Shown: piece after piece, positions 22,666 to 34,116 of the stretch | Layout: every line of letters starts with the position of its first letter | Position numbering within the stretch: the first letter of the stretch is position 1 | Position numbers and translations under genes: made by a program | The notes under the pieces: model-generated | Databases searched by the model: none | Told to the model about the DNA's origin: nothing | The model's input: only the letters and a program-made list of their open reading frames with translations | NCBI RefSeq assembly: GCF_947242115.1 | Contig: NC_074719.1 | Coordinates: 41,060,712 to 41,124,711 of the forward strand | DNA: 64,000 nt | Direction of reading: 5' to 3' | Origin: Biomphalaria glabrata | Taxonomy: Eukaryota > Mollusca > Gastropoda > Planorbidae

Positions 22666-22969
22666 TCCCGCAAACGTCATGTAATACTGACCAGAGCAAA
22701 AAAACCAATTAAAATTGGTTGTCTAATTACTATATGTTAAATAGTTAACATCTTGAAAACTACAACCTGTGACGTGGCAACGAGCTATTGGCCTAAGCAG
22801 CCCACAGGTTGCGACTTTGAAGGGCATTGTTCAGGCCTTCTTAAACGATATGTCTCGCTCTTGTTTGTCCCCCGCTAGTGCACTGAACGTGGATACTATT
22901 TCGCTTCCATGTTTTACGATTAGTTTCCCCTAACAAACTTTCCCACCCGAGCGCTAAGCTGCTGCTAAG

Positions 22970-23300
22970 AAGCGTTGCCCGCGCTAATGGGAGCAGAAGG
23001 CAATTTTGGCACGATTTCGTACTGGACGCTGTCCGATAGGAGCCTACTTCGCCAGGATCCAAGAGAATCACGATCCCAGATGTGGACACTATCACACAGA
23101 AGACGAGACAGTATAACACATCCTCTACGAATGCAGGGTGATCAGAAACACATTCGAAGATACGACTAGTCTTAAAACAGAACTAGTGCATGTGGGGGGT
23201 CGTGCAAACACTAGAGAACACTGCCAGATACCTAGACCGTACTGTAAGGGATTAATCACAGCACGGGGCCTTAGTGTATGGAGGCTTACAAATGGGTACT
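22970..23300 (+). mobile_element. LINE C-terminal fragment with zinc-knuckle-like end
   Basis: Pieces in shifting frames read FWHDFVLDAV, SDPRCGHYHTEDETV and HPLRMQGDQ or its neighbour ILYECRVI. This has the C-x-C-H-Y then E-T-V-x-H-I-L-Y-E-C form typical of LINE ORF ends. Frameshifted and 5' truncated. From 23300 to 23789 only A-rich and unassigned sequence is seen. Confidence 0.5.
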
Positions 23301-23789
23301 TGACATTCGTTAGGAAAAATTAATGCAGTCTTTGTGCTGGCCTAATGACAACTGTATGCCGAAGAAACTGATAAGTGTTACATTAACTGTCTCATGAACT
23401 GAAAACCGTGAATGTAACTTTTGTTGTACAATGGATAATGTCATGTATTAAGGGCAAATAGAAAGTACAAAAAAACAAAAAAAAAAAAACAAAAAATGGT
23501 GCATGGACATCACAAGGGACGGGCTGATTAGCAGGTATTAACCAAAGAAGAAAGGATATACTGAATCTGAACCACTATGATATCCTAGCCAACCAACAAA
23601 CCAGGAGACAGACACATAAAGCGATAATTAACACAAACTTTATACAAGCAATTAGTTATCATATATTCTATTTAAAATCTCCCCTTCTCACGGGAAAATG
23701 CCTTTATATCATGCATTGTTCTACTTTTATTATAACGTATTTCTTCTCTGTGCCACATCAGCCTTGCGGATGTCCGCTATAAAAAGGCC

Positions 23790-24119
23790 TGTAATAAGAA
23801 ATAAAGAACACTGAAGAGTAACCTAAAACAAGGCTTTATTAAACTAGAACGACACATGAACTGACGATAGAGACTTGGACTGTAGCACACTAAATCAATG
23901 TTGTGAACACATTCTCACGACCTAACACAAACATAAACAAATAGTAACTATTTCACCACAAGGCCCTTAAAGGAATGGGGTGTGGATAGCGATATGTCTG
24001 TTGGAAGCTCTCTTCCATTACCGTCAGTGCATTGGACTCGGTCCTTATGGTATCCCAACGGGGGTTTTGTCTTGCTTCCCTATTGGCCTAATAGTCTCCT
24101 TTTATGGCCGTTTCAACCA
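23790..24119 (-). repeat. 3' LTR (330 bp)
   Basis: Starts TGGTTGAAACGG and ends CTTATTACA on the minus strand, the standard TG...CA form. Nearly identical to 27104-27433. Confidence 0.85.
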
Positions 24120-27103
24120 GAGTTTGGGAGTCACTAGTGAGTTCCTGAGCGTCAAGTGGGGTATTTTCAAGAGGAAGCGCTCGGAGGTCCTCAGAGCCTA
24201 CCAGGGGTTCTTTCCTTTCTTGTATCACCGTAGGGGTGTTGACTGGTACTTCCGTGTTTTGAGTTTCTGGAGGATATTCATTATCCTCACTCTGAGGGAA
24301 GAACGAAGGTTCACTTGTTGTTGTGGATGGGGAGGGGGTGGAAGCCAAGCGTCTTAGAGAGACCGTCTCCTCTTTACCGCTGGGCAACCGTACGACGGCA
24401 TATTGGGGGTTGCACATCAGCAATTCGACTTCCTCCGAGAGAGGATCATACTTTGAAGATCGGTTCTCTCTTCTCAGCAACACTCGACCTGGGCTAGATA
24501 GCCAAGTGGGGATAGATATCCCGAAGGAGGATTTCCGGTTGAACCGGAAAACTCTCTCATGTGGAGTTTCGTTTGTTGCCGTAGATAGTAATGATCTAAT
24601 CGAGTATAGGGCCTGGTTCAAGACAAGCTCCCATCTTGAGATCGGGAGATCGAGGTCTTTCAGTGCTAAAGTAACAGCGTTCCATAGAGTTTTGTTTAGT
24701 CGTTCAATTTGTCCGTTGCCTGAAGGATTAAAAGCTGTTGTTCTACTTGTAGCTATTCCCCTCTCGTGCAGAAAGGATTGCACCTCCCTCGACATAAAGG
24801 ACGTACCTCTGTCAGAATGGACGTACTCTGGCATCCCAACTAAGGAGGCATCTGTTTCGACTGTTAGTGGTCGATTGTAGTCTATCGTCGACACAGCAGC
24901 GTTTTCAAGTTCGTGTTTTAGCTGTTTAAAAGCTTGTTGTACTTGTTCAGGGGGAGGAAAGGCTTTGTTGTTCACCAATAAATGGATCTTGTTGGAGAAA
25001 TTTGGGATCCATTGAGAATAATAGGACAGTAGTCCAATCACCCGCTTTTGTGATTTCATGTCTTGTGGTGGAGGTAGGTTTCTCAATGCTTGAAATCTTT
25101 CAGGGTCTGGTCTTAATTGCCCTTGTGAGATTTCGTAGCCTAGGAGGCATACTTTATTAGTCGCAATAGCACTTTTATCATTGTTGAAGGTGATACCGTA
25201 CTTTTTAGCGGCATTGAGAAATCTCTGTAGATTCTGGTCGTGGCTAATGGAGTCAAGTCCGCAGATGGTAACGTTATCCACGTAAGCGAACGTGTCCTGT
25301 AGCCCTGCCTCCTCAATTATTGTGTTGATCGTCCTTTGAAATGCGGCGACTCCGTTTGTCACTCCAAAAGGAATGCGGCAAAACTGATAAAGCTTTCCGC
25401 CAGCCTCGAACGCCGTGTACTGCTTTTCATCATCCCTGATAGGTATCTGGTGGTAAGCGCTTTTGAGATCAAATGTACTGTACATTGAGTATTTAGATAT
25501 TTCCTGCACCAGTTCATCAACTTTTGGCACGGGATACGCGTCGAGGTAAGTGAATCGATTGATGGTTTGGCTATAGTCGATAACCATTCTCTTTTTGTGC
25601 CTTTCATTCGTTGTTACAATTATCTGGGCTCGCCACGGGGACGTGGAAGGCTCAATAATTTTGTCAGATAGAAGTCTCTTGATTTCAGTTTGAATGAATT
25701 TGGAGTCAGGCATAGAATATTTTCTAGATTTAGTGGCTATGGGGTGGCAGTTAGGAGCCAGATTAGCGAAGAGGCGAGGGGTTTCAACTCGTGCAGCTTT
25801 TAGCGTACAGACCTGGAGAGTGCTTCGTTTTCCTTCAAATGGGATCATCAGTTTTTCGTGCTGGCTGATGAAATCTAGCCCTAAGATTACATCAGATACT
25901 AGTCCATCTAGTAGTGAGAGCTTAACACTTTCATATTGTTCATCTTTGTACTTTATTTTAGCGAAAATATGGCCGTGAGTAGTGCGAGAAAGATGTGTAG
26001 AGGCCATGTAGATTCTGTTTCTGGACGTTTCTAATTTCCATTTGTACCTTTTAGCAATTGAAGAAGATATATAGCTTTCACTGCTCCCCGTATCTACGAG
26101 AGCCTTCAATGGTACTCCATTGACGAGTATTGAAATAGTAGATTTAGTAAGACCAGACGCTGGTGTCGATGCTCAGGAAGATCCAACGGTTGTAGTCCGA
26201 GACGTCTCATCATCTGCTTTCACTATGGCTGAGGTTATAGATTTGAGTGTCTGTCTGGTCGATCTACAGACTTTCTGGAAATGGCCCCTCTTACCGCACA
26301 GGTAGCATGTAGCGTCACGGGCCGGACATCTAAAGCGTTGATGTGGGCTGTTTCCACAAAAGAAACATCTTTTACTAGTCGCCGCACTCACCTCGTGTTC
26401 TACCTTTGTCGTTGGAGAAAGGCTCTCCTCGTCGGCGCTAGCTCCACAGGGAGTTTCAGAGTGGATGTTATACGCCATGGCATGGTTATGGGCATATTCA
26501 AGTTGTCTTGCCTCTTCATAGGCGCACTGTAGAGTTAGAGTAGATTTCTCTAAGAGTCGCAGCCTTATGCTGTTTGAAGCCAGTCCAGTAATGAAGGCGT
26601 CTCTTACGAAGATATCTCTGTGTTCTTCAGCGGTGACAGCTTTGAAGTCACAGTCTTTGGCCATACTTTTAAGCTTAAGTAGGAAGGAGTCAACGGTTTG
26701 TCCGTTCTCTTGTCGACAAAGAGTTATCATGTGCCGTGCAAAAATTTCGCTTTTAGGCTTCACGTAGACATTTTGTAGAACTTTGATTGATTCATCGAAC
26801 GTGGTACACTCACTTATGTACTGAAATACGCTCGAAGAAACGTAGTTTTCCAGTAATTTCTTTTTGTCAATCTCGCAGTGAGAGACTGAGGAGATGAAAT
26901 TCTCAAATGTTCTGAGCCAGTGCAGCCACTTCTCGGCAGCCGATGGCGAGCTAGGCTCTATGTCCAGCTCTTTTGGCCTAAATAGACGTTCCATTTCTAT
27001 TACTACTTTTACTTACAGACTGAGAATAGTGTTGAACGAAAATCCAAAAAAGATACGTGAGGCACATAGATCCATGGAATTGAAAATTTCTAGTTTAATA
27101 AAT

Positions 27104-27433
27104 TGTAATAAGAAATAAAGAACACTGAAGAGTAACCTAAAACAAGGCTTTATTAAACTAGAACGACACATGAACTGACGATAGAGACTTGGACAGTAGC
27201 ACACTAAATCAATGTTGTGAACACATTCTCACGACCTAACACAAACATAAACAAATAGTAACTATTTCACCACAAGGCCCTTAAAGGAATGGGGTGTGGA
27301 TAGCGATATGTCTGTTGGAAGCTCTCTTCCATTACCGTCAGTGCATTGGACTCGGTCCTTATGGTATCCCAACGGGGGTTTTGTCTTGCTTCCCTATTGG
27401 CCTAATAGTCTCCTTTTATGGCCGTTTCAACCA
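27104..27433 (-). repeat. 5' LTR (330 bp)
   Basis: Same length and ends as the copy at 23790-24119. Just inside the element, 27088-27102 is the exact reverse complement of 15 bases within this LTR (27149-27163), suggesting self-priming rather than tRNA priming. Confidence 0.8.
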
Positions 27434-28448
27434 GAGCGCAACTTTATTTCTCTTTCTATCTATGTAGCGCATATATTGGCCTCTTTCAGTCGTTCAACGA
27501 CTATGGTTTATTTCGCGCACTTTTTCATAAGGCTGTGGAGCCCTATTTTGGAGAGACGTTCCCATCCACATATATTGCAGGTCAATATCCAAGAATCGAA
27601 GGGCCTTCCATAGAAAAGGCATCGAAGAATGGAGAAAGAGACGATAGACAAATCGTGTGTGGCACCCCAACAGTTCAACATACTAAGAAATACGTGAAAA
27701 AGAAAATTAATTTGATATATATATATATATATTCTGTAAATATAATTCTCTACGTCGACCAACCATGCGGGACACCACTCACGCACGCCGATTCTCTAAT
27801 ACTCGATGTCATGGAAAGATAACTCTTTTCTTTCTGCAAGTCGGACTAGAGATATCCCACGTAACTTTCGAGGCGATAGAGAGCGTAGCTCAGAAAAAAA
27901 AGGAGGGGGGGGGGAGAACAAGTAATCTTCTCTTCTCCCGCCCGCACCCGCGCACTCCTCTCTCTTCAGGCATGCGCATACAGTCGTTTGCCCAAACCCA
28001 CCCAATTTGGACAACTGTGTCGTTCAGGAAGTGTTCACCCGTCACTAAATGGCGGAGTATGCTACGCCGCGGGGATACTTGTATATATATATATATATAT
28101 ATATATAAATATATGGGTCTATGTTCCCTGAAGCCTAACAATTTTATAATAATGTATTACAATCTTTGATGGAGAAGTCTAACACATTTAAACCGTGTTT
28201 CATTTTTACTTCTGGCTGTCCCAGACTTGCTGATCTCCTCCTGACTTGCTGATCTCCGTCTCAACAGGTCTGGGAAACAACAAATTTTCAAACAGTTTGT
28301 TTGTATGCACACCGCAAAACAGCAGGGTGTCGATCCAGACTTCTTAAGTCGTCACTCAAATGTGGTTGGTGATGATGAAGAGATGTAAACATATTGTTTA
28401 TCTATAAAAAATATAGAGACCAACTAAAAATATGGAAGCAAAAACAAT
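27434..28448. other. Intergenic with microsatellites and a LINE scrap
   Basis: A LINE C-terminal scrap is at about 27607-27690 (GGCACCCCAACAGTTCAACA, as in 45000-45065). There are (AT)n at 27715-27732 and 28081-28106 and a purine run of A and G at 27893-27915. No gene supported. Confidence 0.45.
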
Positions 28449-28454
28449 TTTATT
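28449..28454 (-). terminator. Poly(A) signal AATAAA of the four-module cysteine gene
   Basis: AATAAA on the minus strand 62 bases past the stop at 28516-28518. Confidence 0.6.
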
Positions 28455-28515
28455 GCATTCGGAATAGCATTTTTCTAATTGATACAGTCCACGGCCTATG
28501 TATACATAAATATTT

Positions 28516-31500
28516 CTAATAGGCCTCTTCTGTAGCTTTGATTTCACTATTTGGTTCAGTTCTTGAAGGCGTAGTGTTGAGGGTAAACAGTAATTCATCT
28601 TTCTGGTATTTACGACCGTAGGTTCTTCCGGGTAACAGAATGCTGCGCAGTAGATGCTTCATAGCCTATAAAGAAAAGATTTTTAAAAAATGTATTATTG
28701 ATAGATTCCCACAAAAAATTATACAGGGACTTTGTTTTACATACAAACTCGTACGTGGCCCATGTGTATCATCAGACCCACAAACCTAAATGACGTAGAT
28801 AATTGCTGGTTAAAACTTTCATAAGAACTCAACAGTATGTTTAACATTTTAAAAATCTTTTTAGCGATCTCCGTAGGTGACAAAACACTAGGTTTTGTGC
28901 TATTGTGAACTCCTGACTTAGCTCTGACCTGGACACATAAACGTACGTCTTTCGTTAATTCAAAGAGACGCCAGGGATTAATTACGAACAAAAATATGAA
29001 TTTAATAAAAACAATAAGAATAAACTGTATTGTATAACTGTATAATTGTAGACAACGGCCTCAAATGTTAATTAAACTATTAAATATGCACATCTTATAT
29101 TGAACACTGCCTTCAACACTATACATATACGATTAGACTCCAAATCTCAGGCCTCTGACAATAACAAACTTTCAATACCCATATCTTTACTTTAACTAAT
29201 AGACCAATGAAATCATACAAAATAAACAGAATTCGTTATATGTTAAAGCCCAGATTCTATCAAGTGCTATTTACAATACGTACTTCATATAGCTACGTCT
29301 CGTTTAGTTTATTTAGGTGTTATTTCATTCAGTTGGGACTTCGAGAGATGACATTTAGCGACACTCACTTTGTCTTTTTTTACCTTTTTTTTTTACCTTT
29401 ACCTAACCCTTAGTCTTTTGGACCGTCGGGGCACCATGCAAGATTAGTCTTTCTCCATTCCTCTCTGTCTTTTGCCTTAGTTAGAACCTCTTTCAATGGC
29501 AGGCCGTCCATTCATTTATGTTATCCTCCCATCGCTTTCTCTGTCTGCCTTTTTTTCCTGGTACTGTTCCCTGAAGGAAGGTCTTTGCGAGCCCCCGAAG
29601 ATCTTGTTATATGACCCTAGATTTTAAGCTTGCGTTTTGTTTTTACAATTATTGTACACATTGGTTATTGGTAGTTGGTATTTAATTATTTTGTTTGATA
29701 TCGAATCAGGGAAGAGATTGTTCTGACAGAAAAATAAAATCGTCAACTGTCAGCACTGTCAATACTAAAGTCCAAACAGTAATCCTTAAAGAAAACTCGA
29801 CTGCGTTCTAAGAGGTTAATTTCATAGGCAAGCAGAACATAGGCAAGTAGAACATAGGCAAGTAGATCATAGGCAAGTAGATCATAGGCAAGCAGAACAT
29901 AGGCAAGTAGATCATAGGCAAGCCGAACATAGGCAAGTAGATCATAGGCAAGTAGATCATAGGCAAGTAGATCATAGGCAAGCAGAACATAGGCAAGTAG
30001 AACATAGGCAAGTAGAACATAGGCAAGTAGAACATAGGCAAGTAGAACATAGGCAAGCAGAACATAGGCAAGCAGAACATAGACAAGTAGAACATAGGCA
30101 AGTAGATCATAGGCAAGTAGATCATAGGCAAGTAGAACATAGGCTAGTAGAACATAGGCAAGTAGAACATAGGCAAGTAGAACATAGACAAGCAGAACAA
30201 AGACAAGTAGAACATAGACAAGTAGAACATAGATAAGTAGAACATAGGCAAGTAGAACATAGGCAAGTAGAACATAGGCAAGCAGAACATAGACAAGTAG
30301 AACATAGGCAAGTAGATCATAGGCAAGTAGATCATAGGCAAGCAGAACATAGACAAGTAGAACATAGGCAAGTAGATCATAGGCAAGCAGAACATAGACA
30401 AGTAGAACATAGACAAGTAGAACATAGGCAAGTAGAACATAGACAAGTAGAACATAGGCAAGTAGAACATAGACAAGTAGAACATAGGCAAGTAGAACAT
30501 AGTCAAGTAGAACATAGACAAGTAGAACATAGGCAAGTAGATCATAGGCAAGCAGAACATAGACAAGTAGAACATAGACAAGTAGAACATAGGCAAGTAG
30601 AATATAGGCAAGTAGAACATAGACAAGTAGAACATAGGCAAGTAGAACATAGGCAAGTAGAACATAGGCAAGTAGAACATAGACAAGTAGAACATAGGCA
30701 AGTAGAACATAGGCAAGTAGAACATAGGCAAGCAGAACATAGACAAGTAGAACATAGGCAAGTAGAACATAGGCAAGTAGAACATAGGCAAGTAGAACAT
30801 AGGCAAGTAGAACATAGACAAGTAGAACATAGGCAAGTAGAACATAGGCAAGTAGATCATAGGCAAGTAGATCATAGGCAAGCAGAACATAGGCAAGTAG
30901 ATCATAGGCAAGCCGAACATAGGCAAGTAGATCATAGGCAAGTAGATCATAGGCAAGTAGATCATAGGCAAGCAGAACATAGGCAAGTAGAACATAGGCA
31001 AGTAGAACATAGGCAAGTAGAACATAGGCAAGTAGAACATAGGCAAGCAGAACATAGGCAAGCAGAACATAGACAAGTAGAACATAGGCAAGTAGATCAT
31101 AGGCAAGTAGATCATAGGCAAGTAGAACATAGGCTAGTAGAACATAGGCAAGTAGAACATAGGCAAGTAGAACATAGACAAGCAGAACAAAGACAAGTAG
31201 AACATAGACAAGTAGAACATAGATAAGTAGAACATAGGCAAGTAGAACATAGGCAAGTAGAACATAGGCAAGCAGAACATAGACAAGTAGAACATAGGCA
31301 AGTAGATCATAGGCAAGTAGATCATAGGCAAGCAGAACATAGACAAGTAGAACATAGGCAAGTAGATCATAGGCAAGCAGAACATAGACAAGTAGAACAT
31401 AGACAAGTAGAACATAGGCAAGTAGAACATAGACAAGTAGAACATAGGCAAGTAGAACATAGACAAGTAGAACATAGGCAAGTAGAACATAGTCAAGTAG

Positions 31501-34085
31501 AACATAGACAAGTAGAACATAGGCAAGTAGATCATAGGCAAGCAGAACATAGACAAGTAGAACATAGACAAGTAGAACATAGGCAAGTAGAATATAGGCA
31601 AGTAGAACATAGACAAGTAGAACATAGGCAAGTAGAACATAGGCAAGCAGAACATAGACAAGTAGAACATAGGCAAGTAGAACATAGGCAAGTAGAACAT
31701 AGGCAAGTAGAACATAGGCAAGTAGAACATAGACAAGTAGAACATAGGCAAGTAGAACATAGACAAGTAGAACATAGGCAAGCAGAACATAGACAAGTAG
31801 AACATAGGCAAGTAGAACATAGGCAAGTAGAACATAGACAAGTAGAACATAGGCAAGTAGAACATAGACAAGTAGAACATAGACAAGTAGAACATAGACA
31901 AGTAGATCATAGGCAAGTAGAGCATAGGTAAGTAGAACATAGGTAAGTAGAACATAGGCAAGTAGAACATAGGCAAGTAGAACATAGACAAGTAGAACAT
32001 AGGCAAGTAGAACATAGAGAAGTAGAACATAGACAAGTAGAACATAGGCAAGTAGAACATAGGCAAGTAGAACATAGGCAAGTAGAACATAGGCAAGTAG
32101 AACATAGGCAAGCAGAACATAGGCAAGTAGAACATAGACAAGTAGAACATAGACAAGTAGAACATAGGCAAGTAGAACATAGACAAGTAGAACATAGGCA
32201 AGTAGAACATAGACAAGTAGAATATAGGCAAGTAGAACATAGACAAGTAGAACATAGACAAGTAGAACATAGGCAAGTAGATCATAGGCAAGTAGAACAT
32301 AGGCAAGTAGAACATAGACAAGTAGATCATAGACAAGTAGAACATAGACAAGTAGAACATAGACAAGTAGAACATAGGCAAGTAGAACATAGACAAGTAG
32401 AACATAGGCAAGTAGAACATAGGCAAGTAGAACATAGGCAAGTAGAACATAGACAAGTAGAACATAGACAAGTAGATCATAGGCAAGTAGAACATAGGCA
32501 AGTAGAACATAGACAAGTAGATCATAGACAAGTAGAACATAGACAAGTAGAACATAGACAAGTAGAACATAGACAAGTAGAACATAGACAAGTAGAACAT
32601 AGGCAAGTTGCTAAAACGAATGAATGCAGTTATAGTCTCCAGATTTACACCAGTCTGTGGTTGAATGTGTGTTTACGAAAGAGATACTTTAAAGTTAGCA
32701 CCACCTCAGTCTCTTGTATACCTCTCAATCTGATTACCTCAGGTAACAGGTTCTCACCTCATTAGAGTTTTCCGTTGAGATGTAGTGATTGGGGTCACAG
32801 CGTTCTACTTGGAAGAGCTTCCTGTAAGCCTCTTTGGCGAGGTCTACTAGTTGTCTAGAGCAGCTGCCATGGAACAAGTCGTAACATTCTTCTTGAGCTT
32901 TGATCATACTGAAATAATAGACATCATATAAACCAAGGCATTAGATCACATCGTTTTAGAATCAGCCAAAAACAAATAGTATTTAGTTAGACTGATTAAA
33001 AATGTATATGTCCTGAGGAAAATTCATCTGTTTAACGAGGGTATCAATTGGCCAGTACAATGACCAACGGCCTTTACTTTTCCCCTACTAATGTCAGGCG
33101 CCCATTAGAGCAGAGGCGTAGTAAGCTAAACGTGCGCCCGGGCAAGTTACTTTATTGGCACCCCACCCCCAAGTTTCCATAATCATCACATAGAAATATA
33201 GGCTTATAAATAAAAACTATTTAATCATAATATTATTATAATAATCTTAGAATGTATTACCTAACTAAAATATCTACAATAATTATATTTTTTTGGCGCT
33301 TCTCTGCGTGTGGCGCCCCCCTGAGGGAGGCGCCCGGGTATCGCGCCCCCCCCTTGCCCCTGCATTTACATTATTAAATGTAAAAAAAAAACAACAAAGA
33401 AATGATAATAGATTTTCGCAGGGACAAGAAGGAAAATGATATTGTTTCTGTAGCTGGAGAGACTATTGAAATTGTGCAAACCTTTAAATACCTTGGTACT
33501 ATCCTAGACAATAAACTAAATTTTACTGCAAATACTGATTATATCAGCAAAAAAGGGCAGCAAAGATTACGACTACTAAGAAAACTGTCCTCGTTTAATG
33601 TTAGCGAAAAGGCCTTGGCTCTGTTTTATCACGCTCACATCTGCAATATTTTCAGTTTCAATATCACTGCCTGGTATGGTAATCTGAGCATTAAAAATAG
33701 GAATAAACTTAATAGAATCCTCAATGCTGCTGGCAAAATCATTGGCATAAAACAAACCCCATTTGGGCAGTTGTTTGAGACAAACATCTATAAAAAAGCT
33801 AACAAGATCCTCGAAATAAAGAATCACCCTTTGTGTCAGGATTTTGTGATTTTACCATCACAAAAGAGATACAAGACACCGATAGCAAAGACAAACAGAC
33901 ACAAACACTCTTTTGTTCCCCTGGCAATCAAATCATTAAATAAGAACAATCTGGTATAAACTTTGTCACATGTAAATTATGAGTGAGTCTGGTGTGAATG
34001 TACACTTTGGTTTCTTATAGTTATAATGTTTTTTGTTTGGTGTAATGCACAAATTGTAAGACAAATTTCCTTACGGTTAATAAAG

Positions 34086-34116
<31 letters not shown>

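Larger units (their letters stand above)
23790..27433 (-). mobile_element. Ty3/Gypsy-type LTR retrotransposon fossil
   Basis: An LTR element in minus orientation with 330-bp direct repeats at both ends. The gag-like part (about 26.2-27.0 kb) carries two CCHC knuckles, CFFCGNSPHQRFRC and CYLCGKRGHFQKVC. The pol-like part (about 24.1-26.1 kb) shows an aspartic protease (ALVDTGSSESYIS), reverse transcriptase, RNase H start and integrase core (HSDRGTSF, then NPSGNGQIERLNK), the order expected for Ty3/Gypsy. Pol is clearly shorter than a full family member, so the element is broken, with perhaps one or two breaks. The two LTRs differ at only one position that I noticed, so insertion seems recent. 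I found no matching target-site duplication outside the LTRs. Pol reaches a few tens of bases into the 3' LTR. Confidence 0.85.

Noticed and set aside
29808-32606. Long minus-strand open frames of FYLPM/FYLSM repeats, up to 490 codons
   Set aside because: The repeat unit is 15 bp, so any frame without a stop in one unit stays open. The array is inside an intron of a well-supported gene and has no start or splice support.
33402-33959. 185-codon open frame as a host gene
   Set aside because: The protein matches the reverse transcriptase thumb region of LINEs, and the DNA sits between a target duplication and an (ATT)n tail.
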